From Pseudomonadota bacterium (lineage in GTDB: Bacteria; Pseudomonadota; Alphaproteobacteria; Sphingomonadales; Sphingomonadaceae), in contig JAEZFL010000029.1 of the NCBI GenBank assembly GCA_023417515.1, positions 1 through 17,787 of the forward strand: a stretch of DNA of 17,787 nucleotides, read 5' to 3'. The translations under genes and the position numbers were made by a program. The notes beneath the pieces were generated by a model. That model was not told where the DNA came from. It saw only the letters and a program-made list of their open reading frames with translations, and did not search any database. This document shows positions 1-6,553 of the stretch, in pieces. Numbering within the stretch: position 1 is the stretch's first letter; each line of letters starts with the position of its first letter.

Positions 1-208
1 CCGTTGGGTCGTGCGCCGCAAGGCGGAGGTTGTCGCCGCGGTGAATGGCGGGCTCCTCACGGTGGACGAAGCGTGCGATCGCTACGGCCTCAGCCTCGAG
101 GAATTCGCCAGCTGGCAGCGGGCGGTCGACCGGTCGGGCATGCCCGGCCTTCGGGTCACCCGAATCCAGCATTATCGTTCGCTGTACGAGCGCCAGCAGC
201 GCTACTGA
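1..208 (+). CDS. sciP: SciP-type CtrA inhibitor (DUF1153), 5'-truncated by window edge
   Basis: The reading frame is open from base 2 and ends with TGA at 206-208, so the true start lies upstream of the window. The visible 68 residues begin RWVVRRKAEVV and continue through a helix-turn-helix region containing DEACDRYGLSLEEF and SWQRAVDRSGMPGLR, which matches the conserved core of DUF1153/SciP proteins. In Caulobacter, SciP is a small cell-cycle protein that binds CtrA and blocks transcription of CtrA-activated genes; that role is family knowledge, not something seen here. Full-length homologues are about 90 residues, so roughly 20-25 residues are missing. A candidate terminator hairpin lies about 125 bases downstream. 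The family call is firm; the exact function in this organism is inferred. Confidence 0.85.
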   Translation, partial: RWVVRRKAEVVAAVNGGLLTVDEACDRYGLSLEEFASWQRAVDRSGMPGLRVTRIQHYRSLYERQQRY

Positions 209-263
209 CGGCATCGACACCAACGACTCGCGGCGGCCGCCCACGAGCCGGATCGTCTGAGGT

Positions 264-284
264 CGAAGCGCCTGCGGCGCTTCG
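264..284 (+). repeat. Short hairpin downstream of sciP
   Basis: A perfect 9-bp inverted repeat (CGAAGCGCC at 264-272, GGCGCTTCG at 276-284) with a 3-base TGC loop lies 55 bases after the sciP stop. No T-tract follows, so it is not a textbook intrinsic terminator. It could stabilise the mRNA 3' end or be part of a small RNA. Confidence 0.45.
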
Positions 285-291
285 GCCGATG

Positions 292-335
292 GCGTGAATC
301 AGGCTCGCCCAAACATATGAGACCAAGATTCACGC
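292..335. repeat. Inverted repeat competing with the downstream terminator-like hairpin
   Basis: Perfect 9-bp arms GCGTGAATC (292-300) and GATTCACGC (327-335) are separated by 26 bases. The right arm shares bases 333-335 with the stem of the hairpin at 333-357, so the two structures cannot both form fully in one RNA. The sequence shows this arrangement; an antiterminator role is speculation. Confidence 0.5.
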
Positions 336-362
336 TTCGGGCTATCAGCCCGGAGCGTTCTT
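333..362 (+). terminator. Candidate intrinsic terminator after sciP
   Basis: Stem CGCTTCGGGC (333-342) pairs with GCCCGGAGCG (348-357), ten pairs including one G-T wobble, with a TATCA loop, and is followed by TTCTT. The T-tract is short and interrupted. It is placed to end transcription from sciP before the stress gene at 505. Confidence 0.42.
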
Positions 363-419
363 GGTAGGGGCGCACCGCCGCGATTCGTTCTTGTTAACCA
401 CTTCTCACGCTTCATTACA

Positions 420-444
420 GGAACAACAGGAGCCTTAGAGCGTC
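420..444 (+). promoter_or_regulatory. Candidate EcfG-type general stress promoter for the GlsB-like gene
   Basis: GGAAC at 420-424 is followed by exactly 16 bases and then CGTC at 441-444. The alphaproteobacterial EcfG consensus is GGAAC, 16-17 bases, then CGTT, so this is a full -35 match and a 3 of 4 match at -10. It would give a leader of about 50 bases before ATG 505. It agrees with the downstream gene belonging to a family often annotated as stress-responsive. No transcript data support it. Confidence 0.5.
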
Positions 445-504
445 TTTGGATCGGACCGCGTTCGAAACCAAATCGTGCGCACCCGTATCAAGGAGGCAAG
501 GCTC

Positions 505-762
505 ATGATCGGTATCATCGTCTGGCTTATCGTTGGCGGCATCGTGGGCTGGCTCGCCAGCATCGTGATGCGCACCGACGCGCAGCAGGGCATTCTTCTC
601 AACATCGTCGTCGGCATCGTCGGCGCCTTCCTCGCCGGCCTGGTGGTCGGCGGCGGCAGCATCAACGAGGGCATCACCCTGACCTCGTTCCTGGTGTCGC
701 TGGTCGGCGCGATCGTGCTGCTCGCGATCGTCAATCTGTTCCGCCGCGGAGCGGTGCGCTAA
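505..762 (+). CDS. GlsB/YeaQ/YmgE-family small membrane protein
   Basis: This is an 85-residue, almost entirely hydrophobic protein with three predicted membrane helices (about residues 3-21, 29-49 and 58-79) rich in small residues, as in WLIVGGIVGWLAS and IVGIVGAFLAGLVVGG. That pattern fits the transglycosylase-associated (PF04226) GlsB/YeaQ/YmgE family, usually 80-95 residues, whose biochemical role is unknown but which often belongs to stress regulons. ATG 505 is chosen because a strong AAGGAGG lies at 490-496, eight bases upstream; an in-frame GTG at 475 would place that ribosome site inside the gene. The loop lacks the PGKDPGG motif that the paralogue at 1672-1956 has, so it is a divergent member. 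It is followed by a strong terminator and preceded by an EcfG-like promoter. Confidence 0.82.
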   Translation: MIGIIVWLIVGGIVGWLASIVMRTDAQQGILLNIVVGIVGAFLAGLVVGGGSINEGITLTSFLVSLVGAIVLLAIVNLFRRGAVR

Positions 763-787
763 GCACCCGAACCGTCGGACAAGAACA

Positions 788-824
788 TGCCGCGCCGGGG
801 CCTCCCCGGCGCGGCATTTCTTTT
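788..824 (+). terminator. Strong intrinsic terminator between convergent genes
   Basis: A perfect 13-bp GC-rich stem (788-800 with 804-816) encloses a CCT loop and is followed by TTTCTTTT (817-824). It ends the GlsB-like gene on the plus strand. It lies 20 bases past the stop of the minus-strand SIMPL gene and may act on that side too, although the minus-strand T-tract is weaker. Confidence 0.88.
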
Positions 825-836
825 GCCGAGACGAGG

Positions 837-1562
837 TCAGCGGCTCGGCGGCGGATCGAGCTCGAACGTGACGTTCACCGTGGTTCCGACCACCTGCTCG
901 CCGGGGACGATCTGGGTCGAGGCGTCGCTCGCCATGGCCGCCATCCGCGCTTCGCCCATGATGATCCCGGGCTGCCCGGCCTCGCTGATCGCGACGATCC
1001 GGCGCACCCGCGTGCCGAGCGCTCGGGCGTAGAGATCGGCGCGGGCGCGCGCCACGGCGACGGCCCGCATGCGCGCTTCGTCCACCGCGCTGTCGCGATT
1101 CTCGAGGCCGAACATCGGCCCCTGCACGTTGTTCACCCCCTCGGCGACCAGCGCATCGATGATCCGGCCGGCATTGGCGACGTCGCGGAAGCGGATGTTG
1201 AGCTGGTTGCTGGCGACATAGCCGCTCGGCCGGGCGCCTTCGGGCGAGCGCTCATAATCCTGGTTGAGCGAGATCGTGCCGGTCTGAATGTCGCGCTCGG
1301 CGATTCCGAGCCGGCTCAGCGCGGCGCGCACCCGCGCCATCTGCGTGGCATTGTCGCGCAGCGCGGCCTGGGCCTGGGGAGCGCGGCTCGTCACCCCGGC
1401 GCTGATCGTCACCTGATCGGGGACCCGCGTGACCTCGCCGGTGGCGACGACGTCGAGCCTTACGCCGGTGATCGGCGTGGTGAGCGGCGGCGGCACCGCC
1501 GGCTGCGCATAGGCTGGCATCGCCGCGCAAGCCGCCAGCGATGCGAGGATGAGACGCTTCAT
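837..1562 (-). CDS. Exported SIMPL-domain (DUF541) protein
   Basis: The 241-residue product starts with a signal peptide (MKRLILASLAACAAMPAYA, likely cleaved after residue 19), so it should act in the periplasm or be surface-exposed. The mature part, about residues 35-235, has the SIMPL/DUF541 pattern: an opening strand VVATGEVTRVPDQVTISAGV, a helix QAALRDNATQMARVRAAL, the IQTGTISL stretch, and a closing DEARMRAVAVARARADLYARALG segment that precedes the final strands ending in VNVTFELDP. The family includes BP26/OMP28-type proteins of unknown biochemical role. The ATG has AGGAG eight bases upstream (minus strand, 1571-1575). The gene follows the second GlsB-like gene on the same strand with a 109-base gap that contains a weak hairpin, so co-transcription is possible but not shown. 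Confidence 0.88.
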   Translation of the reverse strand: MKRLILASLAACAAMPAYAQPAVPPPLTTPITGVRLDVVATGEVTRVPDQVTISAGVTSRAPQAQAALRDNATQMARVRAALSRLGIAERDIQTGTISLNQDYERSPEGARPSGYVASNQLNIRFRDVANAGRIIDALVAEGVNNVQGPMFGLENRDSAVDEARMRAVAVARARADLYARALGTRVRRIVAISEAGQPGIIMGEARMAAMASDASTQIVPGEQVVGTTVNVTFELDPPPSR

Positions 1563-1622
1563 GTCCGATACTCCTACTATCTGTCCGCGGCGGATAGCGC
1601 GGAGACACCGGCTCGAAGATGA

Positions 1623-1655
1623 ACGAGCCGGTACCGCAACGACGGACCGGCTCGT
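1623..1655 (-). terminator. Hairpin between the GlsB-like and SIMPL genes, weak terminator candidate
   Basis: Perfect 10-bp arms ACGAGCCGGT (1623-1632) and ACCGGCTCGT (1646-1655) enclose a 13-base loop. On the minus strand the next bases are TCATCTTCG, a poor T-tract, so any termination would be partial. It may attenuate read-through into the SIMPL gene. Confidence 0.4.
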
Positions 1656-1671
1656 CTTGTTTCAAACCGGC

Positions 1672-1956
1672 CTAGAGCCGGGTGCCGCGGCGGCCGGCGA
1701 CCAGCCGGTAGATGAACAGGATGATCAGAGCGCCGACGATGGCGGCGATGAACCCTGCGCCGGCGTCGTCCGGGCCATACCAGTTGAGCTGCCGGCCGAG
1801 GAAACCGGCGAGCAGGGCTCCGGCAATTCCGAGAAGGATGGTGACGATGCAGCCGCCCGGATCCTTGCCCGGCATGATCAGCTTGGCGATTGCGCCCGCC
1901 AGGCCGCCGATGATGATCCATCCGACGATGCCATAATCGGCCATCAGCTGTTCCAT
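1672..1956 (-). CDS. GlsB/YeaQ/YmgE-family small membrane protein, second copy
   Basis: The 94-residue protein carries the family signature MPGKDPGGCIVTILLGIAGA, residues 28-47, and three hydrophobic helices at about 8-27, 35-54 and 67-88, ending in a positively charged GRRGTRL tail. It is a more canonical GlsB/YeaQ/YmgE (PF04226) member than the gene at 505-762. The ATG at 1954-1956 is preferred over an upstream in-frame ATG at 2007 because AGGAG lies seven bases before it (1964-1968, minus strand) and because family members start near this point. It is transcribed away from the RND efflux operon and has an EcfG-like promoter at 2027-2051. No catalytic function is known for the family. Confidence 0.9.
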   Translation of the reverse strand: MEQLMADYGIVGWIIIGGLAGAIAKLIMPGKDPGGCIVTILLGIAGALLAGFLGRQLNWYGPDDAGAGFIAAIVGALIILFIYRLVAGRRGTRL

Positions 1957-2026
1957 GTCTTTGCTCCTCCCGCCGATCATCGGCATTTGCGTGCCATCCG
2001 GCCGCATTCATGCGTGGTCAAGGACT

Positions 2027-2051
2027 AACAACACTAGTAAAAGGCGGTTCC
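2027..2051 (-). promoter_or_regulatory. Candidate EcfG-type general stress promoter for the second GlsB-like gene
   Basis: On the minus strand GGAAC (2051-2047) is followed by 16 bases and then TGTT (2030-2027). Against the EcfG consensus (GGAAC, 16-17 bases, CGTT) this is a full -35 match and 3 of 4 at -10. It would give a leader of about 60 bases before ATG 1956. The same spacing appears before the other GlsB-like gene, which strengthens both calls. Confidence 0.55.
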
Positions 2052-2088
2052 GGCCACCAGTTATTCGGCGGATGGCATCAGGTGGGAA

Positions 2089-2108
2089 ATCACCTTGCCG
2101 GGGGTGAT
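2089..2108. promoter_or_regulatory. Operator-like inverted repeat over the -35 of the RND operon promoter
   Basis: Arms ATCACC (2089-2094) and GGTGAT (2103-2108) are perfect inverted repeats with an 8-base spacer that contains the -35 hexamer. A further GGTG half-site lies at 2081-2084. This placement suits a repressor of the efflux operon, but no regulator gene of that kind is adjacent, so the binding protein is unknown. Confidence 0.35.
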
Positions 2109-2123
2109 CTAGTCAGCTAATAC
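2095..2123 (+). promoter_or_regulatory. Sigma70-like promoter for the RND efflux operon
   Basis: TTGCCG (2095-2100), a 17-base spacer and TAATAC (2118-2123) form a good housekeeping-type promoter. Transcription would start near 2130, giving a leader of about 45 bases to the adaptor gene. Confidence 0.5.
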
Positions 2124-2175
2124 AGCGCGGCGCTATCGGGCGGAAACCCGATCCGGCACGTGTGGGCAGGGGATA

Positions 2176-3384
2176 ATGAAGGTTATGAACGTCGAGACGA
2201 CCAGCTGGCGCCGCGATGGCATCGAGGAAGTTCCGGTCGACGAGACCGTGGTCGTCGTCAGGCGGCGCCGCCGCCGCAACATCATCATCGCCGTGGTCGC
2301 GGTGGTGGTGCTTCTACTCGCCGCCATGTTCATGTTCGGCGGATCGGCCGAGGAGCCCGCCAAGGCGCCGCCCAAGGGCGCCGCCGGCGGCCAGGCTCCC
2401 GTCGTCAGCGTCATCGTCCCCGGCCGCCAGCAGGTCGGCCGCACCATCACCGCCACCGGCACGCTCGCCGCGCGCCGCGACATGCCGGTCGGAATCCCCG
2501 GTGAAGGCGGTCAGGTCGCCCGCGTGCTGGTCGAGCCCGGCCAGTGGGTCGGCGCCGGTCAGGTGCTCGCGACCATCGACCGCTCGGTCCAGTCTCAGGA
2601 GGCGGCCCAGCTCGCCGCCCAGGTCCAGGTCAACCAGGCCGACCTGCGGCTCGCCCAGTCCAATCTCGACCGCGCGCAGCGGCTGCTTCCGCGCGGCTTC
2701 GTGTCGCGCGCCGACATCGACCGGCTGACCGCCACCCGCGACGCCGCCCGCGCCCGGGTCCAGGTCGCCCAGGCGCAGCTCAACGCCACCCGCGCCCGGA
2801 TCGGCCGCCTCGACGTCCGCGCGCCCACCGCTGGCCTCGTCCTCGAGCGCAACGTCGAGGCCGGCCAGGTGGTCGGCGGCGGCTCCGGCGCGCTGTTCCG
2901 GATCGCTGCCGGCGGCCAGATGGAGCTTCTCGCGCGGCTGCCGCAGGACGATCTCGCCCGAATCACTCCGGGCATGCCCGCGATCGTGACCCCGGTCGGC
3001 TCCGAGCAGACCTATCAGGGCCAGGTGTGGCAGGTGTCGCCGGTCGTCGACCCGCAGACCCGCCAGGGCGAGGCGCGCATCTCCGTCCCCTACAATCGCG
3101 AGCTTCGCCCCGGCGGCTTCGCCCAGGCGACCCTCGAGACTGGAAGCGTGACCGCGCCGCTGCTCCCCGAGTCCGCCGTCCAGAGCGATGCCCAGGGCAA
3201 TTTCGTCTACATCATCGACAACGACAACAAGGTCGTCCGCCGCAACGTTCGTATCGGCGAAGTCAGCGACCGCGGCATGTCCATCGTCGAGGGCCTCAAC
3301 GGCAACGAGCGCGTCGTGCTCGCCGCCGGCGCCTTCCTCACCCCAGGCCAACGTGTCCGTCCCGAGCGGGCGCGCACCAACTAA
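2176..3384 (+). CDS. RND efflux periplasmic adaptor (membrane fusion protein)
   Basis: The 402-residue protein is anchored by one N-terminal helix (about residues 35-55) that follows an arginine-rich stretch, so the bulk is periplasmic. It has the usual adaptor order: a first half-lipoyl segment (about 105-135, with EPGQWVGAGQVLATID), an alpha-helical hairpin (137-212, heptad-like Gln/Ala-rich with RGFVSRADIDR), a second half-lipoyl segment (213-243, VRAPTAGLVLERNVEAGQVV), a beta-barrel (about 247-322) and a membrane-proximal domain ending near GQRVRPERA. Such adaptors join the inner-membrane pump to an outer-membrane channel. The pump follows 18 bases later, so the two genes are almost certainly one operon. 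ATG 2176 has AGGGG only three bases upstream; ATG 2185 is an alternative start. Substrate cannot be read from sequence. Confidence 0.93.
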   Translation: MKVMNVETTSWRRDGIEEVPVDETVVVVRRRRRRNIIIAVVAVVVLLLAAMFMFGGSAEEPAKAPPKGAAGGQAPVVSVIVPGRQQVGRTITATGTLAARRDMPVGIPGEGGQVARVLVEPGQWVGAGQVLATIDRSVQSQEAAQLAAQVQVNQADLRLAQSNLDRAQRLLPRGFVSRADIDRLTATRDAARARVQVAQAQLNATRARIGRLDVRAPTAGLVLERNVEAGQVVGGGSGALFRIAAGGQMELLARLPQDDLARITPGMPAIVTPVGSEQTYQGQVWQVSPVVDPQTRQGEARISVPYNRELRPGGFAQATLETGSVTAPLLPESAVQSDAQGNFVYIIDNDNKVVRRNVRIGEVSDRGMSIVEGLNGNERVVLAAGAFLTPGQRVRPERARTN

Positions 3385-3402
3385 GGCTGGATCGGACTCG
3401 CC

Positions 3403-6400
3403 ATGAACCTCCGCAACATCTCGGCCTGGTCGATCCGGAACCCGGTTCCCTCGATCGTCCTGTTCGTCGCTCTGACCATTGCCGGAATCGTCAGCTTCAT
3501 GACGATGCAGGTGCAGAACGATCCGGACATCGATTTCCCGATCGTGATCGTGTCGATCTCGCAGCCGGGCGCGGCGCCCAGCGAGCTGGAAAACCAGATC
3601 ACGACGCGGGTCGAGGCGGCGGTCCGCTCGATCACCGGCATCGAGGAAATCACCTCGACGGTCAGCGAAGGCAACACCCAGACGGTTGTTCAGCTCGCCA
3701 TCGGCACGCCGGTGGACCGCGCGCTCGACGACGTGCGCAACGCGATCCAGCAGATCCGCAGCGATTTGCCGGATGGCATCATCGAGCCGCAGGTCTTCCG
3801 GGTCGACACCAGCGACCAGGAATTGGCGAGCTTCAACGCCATCACCACCAATATGTCGCTGGAGCGTCTGAGCTGGTATGTCGACAACACGGTCAGCCAG
3901 GAGCTGCTCTCCGTCCCCGGCCTCGCCGGCGTCGAGCGGATCGGCGGAGTCAACCGCGAGATCCGGGTCATGCTCGATCCGGCGCGCATGCAGGCCTACG
4001 GCATCACCGCCAGCCAGGTGAACGCTCAGCTTCGCCAGAACAACGTCAACGCCGCCGGCGGCCGAGCCGAGATCGCCGGCTCCGAGCAGTCCCTTCGTGT
4101 GCTCGGCAACGCGGCCGACGCCTACCGGCTCGGCGAAACCCAGATTGCGATCGGCGGCGGCCGAACCGTCAAGCTGTCGGACATCGCGACCGTGCGCGAC
4201 CTTTACGCCGAGCAGCGCTCGTTCGCGGAGCGCGACGGCCAGCAGGTGCTGTCCTTCTCGATCAAGCGCGCCCGCGGCGAATCCGACCTCAGCGTCTATG
4301 ACGGCGCCGTCGCCAAGCTTCGCGAGCTCGAGCAGCGCAACCCCGAGATCCGCTTCGTCGAGCTGACCAGCGACATCGAATATACCCGCGGCCAATATCA
4401 CTCGGCGATGGAATCGCTGATCGAGGGCGCCGTTCTGGCGGTCCTCGTCGTGTTCCTGTTCCTTCGCGACTGGCGCGCGACGGCCATTTCAGCGGTCGCC
4501 ATCCCGCTGTCGGCAATCCCGACCTTCTGGTTCATCGCCTTGATGGGCTTCTCATTGAACACGATGACCCTGCTCGCCCTCGGCCTGGTTGCCGGTGTGC
4601 TGGTCGACGACGCGATCGTGGAGATCGAGAACATCGTCCGCCACATGCGCATGGGCAAAAGCGCCTATCAGGCCGCGATCGAAGCCGCTGACGAGATCGG
4701 TCTCGCCGTCGTCGCCACCACCTTCTCTATCGTCGCGGTGTTCATGCCGGTCGGCTTCATGCCGGGCGTCGCCGGCCAATTCTTCAAGAATTTCGGTTTC
4801 ACCGTCGTGGTGGCGGTGTTGATCAGCCTTGCCGTGGCGCGACTCATAACGCCCATGATGGCGGCCTACCTCCTCAAGCCTCACGGCCAGCAGGCGCACG
4901 GCGAAGGCTGGATGATGGACCGTTACATGGGCCTGCTGCGCTGGACGCTCAAGCATCGTTGGACGACGGTCGTCGCCGGCTTCGTCTCGCTGATTCTGAC
5001 CATCGCAGGGTTCATGATGATCCCGCAGACCTTCCAGCCGAGTATCAACCTCGACCGAAGCGCCGCCTCGATCGAGATGGCGCCGGGAAGCACGCTCGAG
5101 CAGACTCACGCAGTCATCCGCCGCACCGAGGAGATTCTGAAGGCTCGCCCCGAGGTGGAATCGGTCTTCTCGAGGACCCGGGTCGGCAGCGGCTCGGTGG
5201 TCGCTCAGCTGCGCGAGGATCGCGAGATGACCAGCACCGAGTTCGAGCGCTCGGTCGCCCCGCAGCTCGCGTCCATTCCCGACGCCCGCGTGTCGTTCCG
5301 CTCGCAATTCGGCGGGATGCGCGACCTCAACATCACTCTGGGCTCGAGCGACCCAGCGCAGCTCAACCGGGTCGCAACCCAGCTCGTGCGCGAGATGGCG
5401 ACCATTCCTGAAGTCGTCGCGCCGCGAGTCAGCGGCGACCTGCAGCGGCCCGAAATCACCATCCGGCCGCGCCTCGACCTCGCGGCCGAGCTCGGAGTGA
5501 CCACCGCGGCGCTCAGCCAGGCGATCCGAATCGCCACCTTGGGCGACATCGACCAGAACAGCGCTCGCTTCTCGCTCTCCGACCGCCAGATTCCGATCCG
5601 GGTGGCGCTCGAGGAAGACGCCCGCGCCAGGCTGTCGACGATCGAGAACCTGCCCGTGCAGACCTCCACCGGAGGCTCGGTGCCGCTTCGGCTCGTCGCC
5701 GAGATCGGCTTCGGCGCCGGGCCGACCCGAATCGACCGGATCAACCAGATCCGCCGGGTCAATATCGGCGCCGACCTCGCTCCGGGCGCAGTCAGCGGCC
5801 CGGTCTACGACAAGATCCGCGCTCTGCCCACGATGCAGAACCTGCCGATCGGCGTGCGCGAGGTGGTGACCGGAATGAACCGCTGGCAGGCGGAGATGAT
5901 CACCAACTTCTTCATCGCGGTGGTCGCCGGCCTTCTGCTCGTGCTCGCGGTGCTGGTCCTGCTCTACAAGCGCGTGCTTCCGCCGCTGGTGAACCTGGGC
6001 TCGCTGTTCCTTGCGCCGTTGGGCGGCCTCCTCGCCCTCATCATCACCGGTCATCCGATCTCGCTCCCGGTCTATATCGGCCTGCTGATGCTGCTCGGGA
6101 TCGTCGCGAAGAACTCGATCCTTCTGATCGACTTCGCGCTCGAGGAGATGGACAAGGGCGTCGACAAGTTCACCGCGATCCTCGACGCCGGCCACAAGCG
6201 CGCCCAGCCGATCGTGATGACCACCGTCGCCATGTCCGCCGGCATGGTGCCGACCGCCCTCGCCCTGTCCGGCGACGGCGCGTGGCGCGCGCCGATGGGC
6301 ATCGTCGTGATCGGCGGCCTGATCCTGTCGACGGTGCTGACGCTGGTGCTCGTGCCCGGAACGTTCAGCCTGGCGCTCGGCATCGAGCAGCGCGTCGGGC

Positions 6401-6486
6401 CGAAGCTGAAGCGCTGGCTGACCAATGGCGGCAAGGACGCCCCTGCGCCGGCGCCGGAAGGCCCGTCGAGCCAGCCCGCCGAATGA
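3403..6486 (+). CDS. RND efflux pump inner-membrane subunit (HAE1/AcrB-like)
   Basis: At 1027 residues this is a full-length resistance-nodulation-division permease with twelve expected helices and two large periplasmic loops. The start, NISAWSIRNPVPSIVLF, is typical. The proton-relay residues are present: the Asp pair D402-D403 in the fourth helix (GVLVDDAIVEIEN) and K903 in the tenth (GIVAKNSILLIDFA), corresponding to AcrB D407, D408 and K940. These indicate a functional proton antiporter. It pairs with the adaptor immediately upstream; no outer-membrane factor gene follows, so the channel must be encoded elsewhere. The C-terminus ends in a disordered Pro/Ala-rich tail. The start ATG has only a weak ribosome site (GGA at about 3394-3396), consistent with coupling to the upstream gene. 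Multidrug or biocide export is the family expectation; the substrate is unknown. Confidence 0.95.
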   Translation: MNLRNISAWSIRNPVPSIVLFVALTIAGIVSFMTMQVQNDPDIDFPIVIVSISQPGAAPSELENQITTRVEAAVRSITGIEEITSTVSEGNTQTVVQLAIGTPVDRALDDVRNAIQQIRSDLPDGIIEPQVFRVDTSDQELASFNAITTNMSLERLSWYVDNTVSQELLSVPGLAGVERIGGVNREIRVMLDPARMQAYGITASQVNAQLRQNNVNAAGGRAEIAGSEQSLRVLGNAADAYRLGETQIAIGGGRTVKLSDIATVRDLYAEQRSFAERDGQQVLSFSIKRARGESDLSVYDGAVAKLRELEQRNPEIRFVELTSDIEYTRGQYHSAMESLIEGAVLAVLVVFLFLRDWRATAISAVAIPLSAIPTFWFIALMGFSLNTMTLLALGLVAGVLVDDAIVEIENIVRHMRMGKSAYQAAIEAADEIGLAVVATTFSIVAVFMPVGFMPGVAGQFFKNFGFTVVVAVLISLAVARLITPMMAAYLLKPHGQQAHGEGWMMDRYMGLLRWTLKHRWTTVVAGFVSLILTIAGFMMIPQTFQPSINLDRSAASIEMAPGSTLEQTHAVIRRTEEILKARPEVESVFSRTRVGSGSVVAQLREDREMTSTEFERSVAPQLASIPDARVSFRSQFGGMRDLNITLGSSDPAQLNRVATQLVREMATIPEVVAPRVSGDLQRPEITIRPRLDLAAELGVTTAALSQAIRIATLGDIDQNSARFSLSDRQIPIRVALEEDARARLSTIENLPVQTSTGGSVPLRLVAEIGFGAGPTRIDRINQIRRVNIGADLAPGAVSGPVYDKIRALPTMQNLPIGVREVVTGMNRWQAEMITNFFIAVVAGLLLVLAVLVLLYKRVLPPLVNLGSLFLAPLGGLLALIITGHPISLPVYIGLLMLLGIVAKNSILLIDFALEEMDKGVDKFTAILDAGHKRAQPIVMTTVAMSAGMVPTALALSGDGAWRAPMGIVVIGGLILSTVLTLVLVPGTFSLALGIEQRVGPKLKRWLTNGGKDAPAPAPEGPSSQPAE

Positions 6487-6491
6487 GGTTG

Positions 6492-6522
6492 CAGCCGGGG
6501 CGATCGAAACGCGCCCCGGTTG
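6492..6522 (+). terminator. Hairpin after the RND operon, T-less terminator candidate
   Basis: Arms 6495-6502 (CCGGGGCG) and 6512-6519 (CGCCCCGG) pair perfectly and extend outward to 6492 and 6522 with one wobble. No T-tract follows, so any termination would be inefficient. It lies six bases after the pump stop codon. Confidence 0.4.
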
Positions 6523-6553
6523 AACCCAAGTCGCCGCCGTTTATTGATGGGGC

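Noticed and set aside
2314..4401. A 695-codon open frame on the minus strand opposite the efflux genes
   Set aside because: It runs antisense to the adaptor and pump, whose motifs are intact, and has the Asp/Ala/Gly-rich pattern of a shadow frame with no recognisable domain.
4552..6195. A 547-codon minus-strand open frame opposite the pump gene
   Set aside because: Same reasoning: antisense to an intact RND permease, His/Asp/Arg-rich without domains, and no ribosome site.
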